From JBPESN01 sp051710625 (GTDB lineage Bacteria > Pseudomonadota > Gammaproteobacteria > Enterobacterales > Enterobacteriaceae), in NCBI RefSeq assembly GCF_051710625.1, contig NZ_JBPESN010000025.1, forward strand, positions 1 to 31,899: a stretch of 31,899 bases of DNA. The letters run 5' to 3'. Both the position numbers and the translations under genes were made by a program. The notes beneath the pieces are model-generated. The model searched no databases. It was given only the letters and a program-made list of their open reading frames with translations, and was not told where the DNA came from. Of the stretch, positions 18,567 to 26,965 are shown piece by piece (the first letter of the stretch is position 1; each line of letters opens with the position of its first letter).

Positions 18567-19838
18567 ATGGAAAATCTGCCTATCCCCCAAGCGACGTCGC
18601 CACTGGCCGCGTGGCTTTATTATCTTGAACGTCTGCACGCCAAACCCATCGATTTGGGCCTGGAGCGGGTACGCCATGTGGCGACCGGCCTGAATTTGCT
18701 GCGCCCGGCCACCTGGGTCATTACCGTTGGCGGCACCAATGGTAAGGGCACCACCTGTCGGCTGCTGGAAGCCATTTTGCTGGCAAGCGGGATGCATGTC
18801 GGCGTCTATAGCTCCCCGCATTTGCTGCGCTATACCGAACGGGTGCGCATTCAGGGCGACGAATTGCCGGAAGCCGCCCATAGTGAAGCGATGGCGGTTA
18901 TCGAAGCCGGCCGTGGCGCGACGTCGTTAAGCTATTTCGAGTTCGGTACGTTGGCGGCGCTGCAGCTTTTTCGGCAAGCGGCGCTGGATGTGGTGATCCT
19001 TGAGGTCGGGCTGGGGGGGCGGTTGGACGCAACCAATATCGTCGATGCCGACGTCGCCGTAACGACCTCCATCGCCCTCGATCATACCGATTGGCTGGGG
19101 CCGGACCGTGCCAGTATCGCGCGGGAAAAGGCCGGTATCTTTCGTCGCGGCAAACCGGCGGTCGTGGATGGGCCCGACCGGCCGGCGACGCTCGACGCCG
19201 CCGCTGCCGACTGCGGCGCAGCGCTATACGCCCGCGATCGCGATTGGTGGTGGCAGGACGACGGCCAGCACTGGCGCTGGTGGGACAATATGCGCGAGCT
19301 TACCGCGCTGCCGCTACCGGCCATTCCGCTGGAAAACGCGGCAACGGCGCTGGCTGCCGTTGCCCGCCTGCCGTTCGCGGTACCGGCAGCGGCGGTGCGC
19401 CAGGGGCTGCGCGAGGCTTCGCTCCCGGGACGTTTTCAATGTATCGGACGGGCACCGCTGACCATTCTGGACGTCGCGCACAATCCCCATGCCGCCGGCT
19501 ATCTGGCCCGGCGTCTGGCGGCGTTGCCCCGCACCGGCAAAGTCCGGGCGGTGGTCGGGATGCTGGCGGATAAAGATATTCCCGGCACGCTTGCCGGCTT
19601 GCGCGGGCAGGTAGATGTTTGGTATTGCGCATCGCTTGACGGGCCGCGTGCCGCCAGCGCCGCGCAATTGGCGGCGCATCTTGACAGCGACGCGCAACGG
19701 TTTGAGGATGTGCCAAGCGCCTGGCATCAGGCAATAGCGGACGCCGCGCCCGAGGATTGCGTGCTGGTATTTGGCTCTTTCCATACCGTGGCGCCGGTCC
19801 TGGAGCTGGCTGAAAGGGAGACGTATTGTGACAAGTAA
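18567..19838 (+). CDS. folC: Bifunctional dihydrofolate synthase/folylpolyglutamate synthase
   Basis: FolC adds glutamate to dihydropteroate and then to folates. The frame is intact: ATP loop VGGTNGKGTTCRLLEA, SSPHLLRYTERVRI, DVVILEVGLGGRLDATN, SIALDHTDWLGPDR, REKAGIFRRGKPAV, LPGRFQ, LDVAHNPHAAGYLA and VLVFGSFHTVAPVLEL. I chose ATG 18567 (MENLPIPQATSPLAAWL) because it lines up exactly with the E. coli N-terminus; in-frame GTG 18534 and ATG 18555 are alternatives. It overlaps the dedD start by 11 bases, implying translational coupling. Confidence 0.95.
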   Translation: MENLPIPQATSPLAAWLYYLERLHAKPIDLGLERVRHVATGLNLLRPATWVITVGGTNGKGTTCRLLEAILLASGMHVGVYSSPHLLRYTERVRIQGDELPEAAHSEAMAVIEAGRGATSLSYFEFGTLAALQLFRQAALDVVILEVGLGGRLDATNIVDADVAVTTSIALDHTDWLGPDRASIAREKAGIFRRGKPAVVDGPDRPATLDAAAADCGAALYARDRDWWWQDDGQHWRWWDNMRELTALPLPAIPLENAATALAAVARLPFAVPAAAVRQGLREASLPGRFQCIGRAPLTILDVAHNPHAAGYLARRLAALPRTGKVRAVVGMLADKDIPGTLAGLRGQVDVWYCASLDGPRAASAAQLAAHLDSDAQRFEDVPSAWHQAIADAAPEDCVLVFGSFHTVAPVLELAERETYCDK

Positions 19839-20556
19839 ATTTCAAAACCGCCTGGTCGGGACCATTATCCTTGTCGCCCTCGGTGTCATCATTTTGCCCG
19901 GTCTGCTGGATGGTAAAAAGAAGCACTATCAAGGCGAGTTTGCCGCTATCCCGCTGGTGCCGAAGCCCGGCGACAGTGACGAACTCGACGCGACGCTGCC
20001 GGCCAGCCAGCAATTGTCGAGCCTGCCGCCGGAAGGGGCGGGCGAGGCGGTAGAACAATCCAGCCGGCTGGCCGGCAGCGGACAGCCGTCGGCACCCTTG
20101 CCCGATGTTGCCAGCAGCGGTACCCGTCAGCCGGAAACGCTGGCGCCGCCGGAAATGAAAGTCAGTCCGCCCGCAGCTGCCAAACCGGAGGTCAAGCCAA
20201 CAGCGCGGCCTGAGAGCAAGCCAATGCCCAAACCGCAGACGCCGAAAGTCGAAGCGCCCAAACCGCCGGCGCCGAAATCTGACTCAGCGCCTGCCGCCAA
20301 GCAGGCGCCAAAAGGGCAGGCGTGGGTAGTGCAGCTCGGGGCGTTGAAGAACGCCAATAAGGTGTCGGAAATCGTCGCCAAGCTGCGGTTGTCGGGCTAT
20401 CGCGTTTATACTTCGCCATCGGCGCCGGTGCAGGGGCAGATTACCCGGATTTTTGTCGGTCCCGATGCTTCCCGGGATAAGCTGCAAAGTGCGCTGGGCG
20501 AACTTAACCAGTTGAGCGGCCTTAACGGCCAATTGCGCCCCTACAGCGTACGGTAG
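19828..20556 (+). CDS. dedD: Cell division protein DedD (SPOR domain)
   Basis: DedD is a septal-ring protein whose C-terminal SPOR domain binds denuded peptidoglycan. The 242-residue frame from GTG 19828 (AAGGGAG just upstream) starts TSKFQNRLVGTIILVALGVI, one membrane helix, then LPGLLDGKKKHYQGEFAAIP. A long Pro/Lys/Ala-rich linker fills about residues 50-165, and the SPOR domain follows (WVVQLGALKNANKVSEIVAK, SGYRVYTS, ITRIFVGPDASRDKLQSALG). Intact. Its stop lies nine bases before the GGACA array. Confidence 0.94.
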   Translation: MTSKFQNRLVGTIILVALGVIILPGLLDGKKKHYQGEFAAIPLVPKPGDSDELDATLPASQQLSSLPPEGAGEAVEQSSRLAGSGQPSAPLPDVASSGTRQPETLAPPEMKVSPPAAAKPEVKPTARPESKPMPKPQTPKVEAPKPPAPKSDSAPAAKQAPKGQAWVVQLGALKNANKVSEIVAKLRLSGYRVYTSPSAPVQGQITRIFVGPDASRDKLQSALGELNQLSGLNGQLRPYSVR

Positions 20557-20565
20557 ACTTTTGCT

Positions 20566-20637
20566 GGACAGGACAGGACAGGACAGGACAGGACAGGACA
20601 GGACAGGACAGGACAGGACAGGACAGGACAGGACAGG
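20566..20637. repeat. Perfect pentanucleotide microsatellite (GGACA)14
   Basis: Fourteen uninterrupted GGACA units (20566-20635) plus GG lie between dedD and the cvpA promoter. The array is flawless and begins nine bases after the dedD stop. The minus strand reads open across it as a periodic SCPVL peptide, which is an artefact of the unit. Confidence 0.97.
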
Positions 20638-20787
20638 CGAGCCCTGCTGCTCACGCAGGTGCGGCGTTTTGACCGCACGGCCTCAGACGCCATACAGGCG
20701 GTCGGCGCGTTAGGTTGCGCTATCTTGTTGCGGCGATGGGTCTTTTCACTCACCGTGATTTATTTAAACCGGGGGAATAAATCCCCT

Positions 20788-20816
20788 ACGCAAACGTTTT
20801 CTTTTTCTGTTAGAAT
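20788..20816 (+). promoter_or_regulatory. PurR operator and promoter of cvpA-purF
   Basis: ACGCAAACGTTTTCTT (20788-20803) is a full match to the PurR box consensus and sits where the E. coli cvpA-purF operator does. A -10 candidate TAGAAT lies at 20811-20816. PurR with hypoxanthine or guanine would repress the operon. The box is intact although purF is dead. Whether purR survives cannot be told from this window. Confidence 0.85.
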
Positions 20817-20861
20817 TCGCCGCGAACCAGCTGACCGGGCGAATGATCAAGGGATGCATGC

Positions 20862-21350
20862 ATGATCTGGATTGATTACGTCATTATCGGCATCATTATT
20901 TTTTCCGCTTTGGTGAGTCTGATTCGCGGGTTTGTACGTGAGGCATTATCTTTAGTGACCTGGGTCTGTGCATTTTTTGTCGCCAGCCATTACTATAGTT
21001 ATTTTGCGATATACTTTACCCGCTTTGAAGAGCAGATGGTTCGCAAGGGTATTGCGATTGCCCTGCTGTTCGTGGCTGCCCTGATCGTCGGGGCCATCGT
21101 CAATTACGTCATTAGTTCGCTTGTGGAGCAGCCCGGTTTGTCCGGCACCGACCGGGTATTAGGCGTCTGTTTTGGCGCGCTGCGCGGCGTTTTAATTGTA
21201 TCGGCGGCGTTGTTCTTTCTCGACACCTTCACCGGTTTCTCCCACAGTCAGGACTGGCAGCAGTCCCAACTGATACCGCAATTCAGCGGTAACATCAGAT
21301 GGTTTTTTGACTATCTGCAAAGCACGTCGAGTTTCTTACCGAGGCAGTAG
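20862..21350 (+). CDS. cvpA: CvpA, colicin V production family membrane protein
   Basis: CvpA is an inner-membrane protein needed for colicin V export and envelope stress tolerance; its exact activity is unsettled. The 162-residue frame has the same length as E. coli and strong identity: MIWIDYVIIGIIIFSALVSL, IRGFVREALSLVTW, AIVNYVISSLVEQPGLSGTD, VLGVCFGALRGVLIVSA and IRWFFDYLQSTSSFLP. About four membrane segments. A three-codon frame ATG CAT GCA TGA (20854-20865) overlaps the start and might affect initiation. Intact. Confidence 0.95.
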   Translation: MIWIDYVIIGIIIFSALVSLIRGFVREALSLVTWVCAFFVASHYYSYFAIYFTRFEEQMVRKGIAIALLFVAALIVGAIVNYVISSLVEQPGLSGTDRVLGVCFGALRGVLIVSAALFFLDTFTGFSHSQDWQQSQLIPQFSGNIRWFFDYLQSTSSFLPRQ

Positions 21351-21383
21351 TTGTCCCGGTAACGCTGATGAGGAAATGACAAC

Positions 21384-22946
21384 ATGTGCGGTATTGTCGG
21401 AATCGCCGGTTTCATACCGCTAAACCAGTCTATTTATGATGCATTAACGGTGCTTCAGCACCGTGGGCAGGATGCGGCAGGCATCGTCACCATCGATGCC
21501 TTGAATTGTTTTCGTCTGCGTGAAGCCAATGGACTGGTTAAGGATGTTTTCGAGGCCCGGCATATGCAGCGCCTGCAGGGCAATATGGGGGGCCACGTCC
21601 GCTACCCGACCGCCGGCAGCTCTAGCGCCTCCGAGGCGCCGCCGTTTTACGTCAATTCCCCGTTCGGCATCACTCTGGCGCACAACGGTAACCTGACCAA
21701 CGCCTCCGAACTGCATAAAAAGTTGTTTGAAAACGGGCGGCATCATGTCAATACCACCTCCGATTCGGAAATTTTGCTGAACGTTTTTGCTGCCGAGCTG
21801 GATCGCTTCCTGGATTATCCGTTGAAGGCGGACAACATTTTCGCGGCGCTGGCGGCGACCCATCAGCAGATCCGCGGCGCCTACACCTGTGTCGGCATGA
21901 TTATCGGTCATGGCCTGTTTGCCTTTCGTGACCCCAACGGCATCTGCCCACTGGCCACCGGCAAGCGCACGCTGGCGGACGGGCGCAATGAATATATTGT
22001 GGCCTCCGAAAGCGTAGCGCTGGATACGCTGGGCTTTGATTTCCGGCGCGATATCGCGCCGGGCGAGGCGGTATACGTCACCGGAAAAGGGCAGCTGTTC
22101 ACCCGGCAGTGCGCTGAGAACCCCAGGCATCACCCTTGTTTGTTCGAGTATGTCTATTTCGCCCGGCCGGACTCGTTCATCGACAAAATCTCACTCTACA
22201 AGCGCCCGCGTGCGCATGGGCCAAATGCTAGGCGAAAAAATCGCCCGCGAGTGGGAAGATCTGAATATTGATGTGGTGATCCCGATTCCGGAAACCTCCT
22301 GCGATATCGCGCTGGAAGTAGTCCGGATACTGAACAAGCCCTATCGTCAAAAATTTGTGAAAAACCGCTACGTCGGCCGGACCTTCATCATGCTCGGTCA
22401 GCAGGTGCGCCGGCAATCGGTGCTCCGTAAGCTTAACGCCAACCGCGCCGAGTTCCGCGATAAGAATGTGCTGCTGGTGGACGACTCCAGCATGCGTAGT
22501 ATCATCTTCTGAGCAAATCGTCGAGATGGCGCGCGAGGCGGGCGCCCGTCACGTATATCTGGCCTCCGCTGCGCCGGAAATCCGCTTTCCAAACGTTTAC
22601 GGCATAGATATGCCGAGTGCCTCGGAACTGATTGCCCACGGCCGCGAGGTTGATGAAATACGGCAGCTCATCGGCGCAGACGCGGCGCAGACGCGCCGAT
22701 ATTCCAGGATTTGGCCGATCTGGAACGGGCGATGCGGGAAGATAATCCTGACGTTGAGCAATTTGAATCATCGGTATTCAACGGCATCTACGTGACCCGC
22801 GACGTGGATCAGCGCTATCTGGATTAGCTGGAGTCGTTGCGCAACGATGATTCCAAAGCGATGCGCGCCCAGACCGAGGTCGAAAACCTGGAAATGTATA
22901 ACGAAGGTCGATCGGTACTGCGCGGGTGCAGTAGGTTATGCTTCTG
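21384..22946 (+). pseudogene. purF: Amidophosphoribosyltransferase PurF, decayed
   Basis: PurF makes 5-phosphoribosylamine from PRPP and glutamine, the first step of purine synthesis. The glutaminase domain is well kept: MCGIVGIAG with nucleophile Cys2, LQHRGQDAAGIVT, GHVRYPTAGSSSASEA, LAHNGNLTNA and TTSDSEILLNVF. One extra A near 22200 (TAC A AGC GCC) shifts the frame before GQMLGEKIAREWEDLNIDVV. A second shift near 22509 breaks the PRPP loop (VLLVDDSSMRS then SEQIVEMAREAG). A third falls near 22690, and TAG at 22825-22827 precedes the tail VENLEMYNEG. NGICPL replaces the usual NGIRPL. Dead, but nearly full length, so loss is recent. Confidence 0.93.
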
Positions 22947-22975
22947 ACCCGTGCTTTATGGCGGCAGGTCATCTC

Positions 22976-23006
22976 AACCCGGGCGGTCAACCGCGCCGGG
23001 TTTTTT
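22976..23006 (+). terminator. Rho-independent terminator after purF
   Basis: AACCCGGGCGGT (22976-22987) pairs with ACCGCGCCGGGTT (22990-23002), with a two-base loop and one unpaired base, followed by six T at 23001-23006. It ends cvpA-purF transcription and lies about 30 bases before ubiX, so ubiX may depend on readthrough or its own promoter. Confidence 0.85.
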
Positions 23007-23034
23007 CGTCTTTGCCACTGGCAGGAGTTGAGGT

Positions 23035-23604
23035 ATGAAACGTCTGATAGTCGGTATCAGCGGCGCCAGCGGCGCCATTTATGGCGTCCGCCTGCTGCAG
23101 GTACTGGGCACGCTGCCGGAGATTGAAACCCACCTGGTCATCAGCCCGGCCGCGCGGCAGACGCTGACGCTGGAAACCGCGTACAGTCTGCGCGGGGTGC
23201 AGGCGCTGGCGGATGTCGTGCATGATTCCCGCGATATTGCCGCCAGCATCAGCTCCGGTTCATTCCAAACTCTGGGAATGATTATCTTGCCCTGTTCGAT
23301 GAAAACCCTCTCCGGCGTCGTCAATAGCTACAGCGACGGGCTGCTAACGCGCGCGGCGGACGTGGTGTTGAAAGAGCGGCGCCGGTTGGTGCTGGGGGTG
23401 CGTGAAACGCCACTGCATCTGGGCCATCTGCGCCTGATGACGTTGGCGGCCGAGCTGGGCGCGATCATTATGCCGCCGGTGCCGGCGTTCTATCACCGCC
23501 CTGCCCAGATAAGCGATATCATCGACCAAACGGTCAATCGGACGCTGGATCAATTCGATCTGGTGCTGCTTCAAGACCTGTTTCCGCGCTGGCAAAGCGG
23601 CTGA
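23035..23604 (+). CDS. ubiX: Flavin prenyltransferase UbiX
   Basis: UbiX prenylates FMN to make the cofactor used by the UbiD decarboxylase in ubiquinone synthesis. The 189-residue frame equals the E. coli length and is intact: MKRLIVGISGASGAIYGVRL (flavin-binding glycine and serine motif), DIAASISSGSFQTLGMIILP, LLTRAADVVLKERRRLVL, RETPLHLGHLRLM, IMPPVPAFYHRP and DQTVNRTLDQF. AGGAG lies upstream of ATG 23035. Confidence 0.96.
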   Translation: MKRLIVGISGASGAIYGVRLLQVLGTLPEIETHLVISPAARQTLTLETAYSLRGVQALADVVHDSRDIAASISSGSFQTLGMIILPCSMKTLSGVVNSYSDGLLTRAADVVLKERRRLVLGVRETPLHLGHLRLMTLAAELGAIIMPPVPAFYHRPAQISDIIDQTVNRTLDQFDLVLLQDLFPRWQSG

Positions 23605-23915
23605 GTGCCGCCGTTATTAGTTAAACTCACAATAAAATTATTCTCCTGATAATAGTGCAGAAAAATAACATTGCACTAATAATAAACATGCTGTGTAAAT
23701 GGATGGTGCAGCGTGGGGAGCGATTGGCGCACGCACGGTCCAGCGCGTCAGTCGCACTACCGAATTGCGCCAGATGTCAGAGGCCACAACGGCTTCTGGC
23801 GCCCTGAACGCGCATCGCGGGCGCGGCGCGATATATGGCATGAAAAGTGCAATGGTTCCGGCGGAAAAGGACACACTATCTGCCGGGCATTAAATAATTA
23901 TACTGATGGTAATTT
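23605..23915. other. Intergenic region between ubiX and hisJ
   Basis: About 310 bases, AT-rich at both ends, with no protein I recognise in any frame. In E. coli the argT gene would lie between ubiX and hisJ and no trace of it is visible. A plus-strand frame at 23699-23893 has no recognisable similarity and I do not call it a gene. Confidence 0.5.
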
Positions 23916-24700
23916 ATAAAACAATTGGTAAAAGTTCTTCCTTTGGTGGCGGCGCTGGCTTGCGCGGGCAGCGCGTTTACCGCAGTACCCAAAAATATCC
24001 GCATTGGCACCGATCCGACCTATGCCCCTTTTGAATCGAAAAACGCCAGCGGCGAGCTGGTGGGCTTCGATATCGATCTGGCCAAAGATTTGTGTAAGCG
24101 TATCGAAACCAAGTGTACCTTCGTGGAAAGCGATTTTGATGCGCTTATCCCTTCGCTGAAAACGAAAAAAATTGACGCGATTATTTCTTCGCTGTCGATA
24201 ACCAAAAAACGCCAGCAGGAAATTGCCTTTACCGACAAGCTTTACGCCGCTAACGCGCGTTTGATTGCCAAAGCCGGTAGCCCGATTACCCCGACGCTGG
24301 ATTCTCTGCGCGGCAAACGTGTGGGCGTGTTGCAGGGGTCAACCCAGGAAGTTTACGCCAATGCGATGTGGCAGCCGAAAGGGGGGGGGGCGTGGTCGCT
24401 TATCAAAACCAGGATCTCATTTACGCCGATTTGACCTCGGGACGCATCGCCGCCGCTTTCCAGGATGAAGTCGCCGGCAGCGAAAGCTTCCTGAAGCAGG
24501 CTGCGGGTAAAGGGTATATTTTTGCCGGCCCGGCGGTGAAAGACGACAAATTCTTCGGTATCGGTACCGGCATGGGATTACGTAAAGACGAAACCGATTT
24601 GAAAGATGCGCTGAATAAGGCTTTTGCCGAGATGCGCAAAGACGGAAGTTACGATAAATACGCTAAACAATATTTTGATTTCGACGTGTACGGCGGTTAA
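23916..24700 (+). pseudogene. hisJ: Histidine-binding periplasmic protein HisJ, frameshifted at a G10 run
   Basis: HisJ captures histidine in the periplasm for the HisQMP importer. The sequence matches HisJ rather than ArgT: IRIGTDPTYAPFESKNASGE, LVGFDIDLAKDLCKRIE, FDALIPSLKTKKIDAIISSL, GKRVGVLQGSTQEVYANAMW, TGMGLRKDETDLKDALNKAF and DFDVYGG at the end. The codon matching the start is ATA (23916-23918), followed by a signal peptide KQLVKVLPLVAALACAGSAF; TTG at 23925 is a possible substitute. The frame breaks at ten consecutive G (24381-24390), after which VVAYQNQDLIYADLTSG continues in another frame. Gain of one G or loss of two would restore it. No other break is seen. Confidence 0.9.
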
Positions 24701-24775
24701 TCCTGTCATAGGGCATAAGCCTATGGCGTCAAGGGCTACGCCGGTATTTCTTCTTCGCCAGGACAGGTAAGATCG

Positions 24776-25469
24776 ATGCTTTTTGGTTATTCGCAATTAA
24801 TTATCAACGGCGCGCTGGTGACCCCGGAGCTGGCGCTCAGTTCCGTTTTATTATCGGTAGTCATCGGTCTTATCGACGCCGGTGCCAAACTCTCCCGTAG
24901 CCGCGCGCTGGTGGGTTGCTTTGAAGGCTATACCACCCTGATTCGCGGCGTACCTGACCTGGTGTGCATGTAGCTGATTTTTTACGGGTTGCAAATTGCA
25001 CTGAACATCCTGACGGAAACCGTCGGTTTCGATCAGATCGATATCGATTTGATGGCCGCGGGGATTATTACCCTGGGCTTTATCTACGGCGCCTATTTTA
25101 CGGAAACCTTTCGCGGGGCGTTTTTGGCGGTACCGCGCGGGCAAATCGAGGCGGCCACCGCCTTTGGCCTCAGCGCTTCGCAGACCTTCCGCCGCATTCT
25201 CTTTCCCGCCATGATGCGTTTTGCGCTGCCCGGCATCGGCAATAACTGGCAGGTCATTTTAAAGGCCAACGCGCTGGTTTTGCTGCTCGGATTGAATGAT
25301 GTAGTGAAGGCCACACAATTGGCGGGTAAGGGCCACCTATCAACCGTTTTATTTCGCCATCGTCGCCGGCGTGGTGTGTATCTGCTGTTCACCACCCTGT
25401 CCAACGGCGTGCTGCTGTGGCTTACGCGGCGCTCGCTACTCGCTGGGCGTGAAGAAGGCGGAATTATGA
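24776..25469 (+). pseudogene. hisQ: Histidine ABC transporter permease HisQ, decayed
   Basis: HisQ is one of two membrane subunits of the histidine importer. It starts MLFGYSQLIINGALVTPELA and reads FEGYTTLIRGVPDLV, then a TAG at 24971-24973 replaces a codon before LIFYGLQIALNILTE. YGAYFTETFRGAFLAVPRGQ and the EAA loop IEAATAFGLSASQTFRRILF follow. Two shifts near 25338 and 25375 put PFYFAIVAGVV out of frame, and what looks like a 4-base TCGC insertion near 25435 displaces the tail YSLGVKKAEL. In that native frame the TGA (25467-25469) overlaps the hisM ATG as ATGA, as in E. coli. Non-functional. Confidence 0.9.
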
Positions 25470-26161
25470 TCGATATTTTACAACAATACTGGCATGCGCT
25501 GCTGTGGAGCGACGGCTACCGTTTCAGCGGGCTGGCGGTGACCCTGTGGTTACTGATCATCTCGGTGGTGCTGGGGGGGATGCTGGCGGTGGCGCGCGTG
25601 TCGTCCCGCCGCTGGATACGTTTACCGGTCTGGCTGTTTACCTATATTTTTCGCGGCACGCCGTTGTACGTTCAGTTGCTGGTGTTTTATTCCGGGATGT
25701 ACAGCCTGGAAATCGTGTGCGGCACCGATGTGTTAAACGCGTTTTTTCGCAGCGGCATGAACTGTACGCTACTGGCGTTGACCCTTAACACCTGCGCTTA
25801 TACCACCGAAATTTTCGCCGGCGCCATCCGAGCGGTGCCGCACGGCGAAATTGAGGCGGCGCGCGCCTATGGCTTCTCGCCGTTTAAGCTCTACCGCGCC
25901 ATTATACTGCCCTCCGCGCTGCGCACGGCGTTGCCGGCCTATAGCAATGAAGTCATATTAATGCTGCACTCCACCGCGCTGGCGTTTACCGCGACGGTAC
26001 CGGATATTCTTAAAATCGCCCGGGATATCAACTCGGCGACCTATCAGTCGTTTTATGCCTTCGGCATTGCCGCGGTAGTGTATCTGATGATCTCTTTTGT
26101 GTTGATTAAACTGTTTAAACAGGCGGAAAAGCGCTGGCTGCGCCATGTCAAACCGCAATAA
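25466..26161 (+). CDS. hisM: Histidine ABC transporter permease HisM
   Basis: HisM pairs with HisQ to form the membrane channel. The 231-residue frame is open: MIDILQQYWHALLWSDGYRF, WLFTYIFRGTPLYVQLLVFY, NTCAYTTEIFAGAIRAVPHG, the EAA loop GEIEAARAYGFSPFKLYR, LPSALRTALPAYSNEVILML and ending KRWLRHVKPQ. Relative to E. coli it lacks four residues in the second helix (GGMLAVARVSS against GGVLALFLAIGRVSS) and a few at the C-terminus. Because hisJ, hisQ and hisP are all dead, it very likely has no working complex and may be a gene that simply has not yet been hit. An upstream in-frame extension into hisQ is accidental. Confidence 0.88.
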   Translation: MIDILQQYWHALLWSDGYRFSGLAVTLWLLIISVVLGGMLAVARVSSRRWIRLPVWLFTYIFRGTPLYVQLLVFYSGMYSLEIVCGTDVLNAFFRSGMNCTLLALTLNTCAYTTEIFAGAIRAVPHGEIEAARAYGFSPFKLYRAIILPSALRTALPAYSNEVILMLHSTALAFTATVPDILKIARDINSATYQSFYAFGIAAVVYLMISFVLIKLFKQAEKRWLRHVKPQ

Positions 26162-26181
26162 CCCACGTGCAGGATACGTAT

Positions 26182-26953
26182 ATGCCAGAAATCAAATTGT
26201 CGATCCAGGAGCTGCACAAACGCTACGGTGACCATGAAGTGCTAAAAGGCGTGTCGCTTGAAGCGCGCGCCGGTGATGTGATAAGTATTATCGGATCCTC
26301 AGGCTCAGGTAAGAGCACCTTTTTGCGCTGCATTAACTTTCTGGAAAAACCCAGCGAAGGATCGATCGCCGTTAATAACGAAAATATTCATATGGTGCGC
26401 GACCATGACGGCCAGTTTAAGGTGTTTGATAAAAAACAGCTGCAGCTGCTACGCACCTGCCTGACGATGGTATTCTAGCATTTTAATTTATGGAGCCATA
26501 TAACCGTGCTGGAAAACGTCATGGAAGCGCCGGTAACAGGTGCTGGGCCTCAGCAAAAGCGAAGCGCGTGAACGCGCGGTGCGCTATTTGGACAAAGTGG
26601 GTATTGATGAGCGCGCGCGCGCCAAATACCCTATCAATCTTTCCGGCGCGCAACAGCAGCGCGTGTCCATTGCCCGCACGCGGGCAATGGAGCCGGAGGT
26701 TCTGTTGTTCGACGAACCGGCCTCGGCGCTGGATCCGGAGCTGGTGGGTGAGGTGGTGCGCATCATGCAAAAGCTGGCTGAAGAGGGCAAAACCATGGTG
26801 GTGGCGCACGAGATGGAATTTGCGCGCCATGTCTTGAACCACGTCATTTTCTTGCATCAAGGGGTCATCAAGGAGCAGGGGCCGCCGTCAGAGGTGTTCG
26901 GCAGCCTGAAGAGCCCGCGGCAGCAGCTGTTCCTCTCCGGAGCCCTCAAGTAA
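26182..26953 (+). pseudogene. hisP: Histidine ABC transporter ATP-binding subunit HisP, decayed
   Basis: HisP powers the HisQM channel. It starts MPEIKLSIQELHKRYGDHEV with an intact Walker A (IGSSGSGKSTFLRC). The Q-loop glutamine in MVFQHFNLW has become TAG (26476-26478). One extra base near 26537 (GTA A CAG GTG) shifts the frame before LGLSKSEARERA. The signature LSGGQQQR reads LSGAQQQR, Walker B LLFDEPASALDPE is kept, and the switch region VVVTHEMGF is shortened to VVAHEMEF. The end ALK matches the E. coli SLK. Damage in several independent places shows it has been unselected for some time. Confidence 0.92.
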
Positions 26954-26965
26954 CCGCCTTGCCGG

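Noticed and set aside
20541..20753. Minus-strand 70-codon frame with SCPVL repeats
   Set aside because: It is the GGACA array read backwards, with no conserved flanking sequence.
23699..23893. Small gene between ubiX and hisJ
   Set aside because: No ribosome-binding site or recognisable similarity; composition-driven open frame.
24989..26161. A 390-codon HisQ-HisM fusion protein
   Set aside because: The join depends on a TAG upstream and frameshifts inside hisQ. The native hisQ end (GVKKAEL, TGA overlapping the hisM ATG) is visible in another frame.
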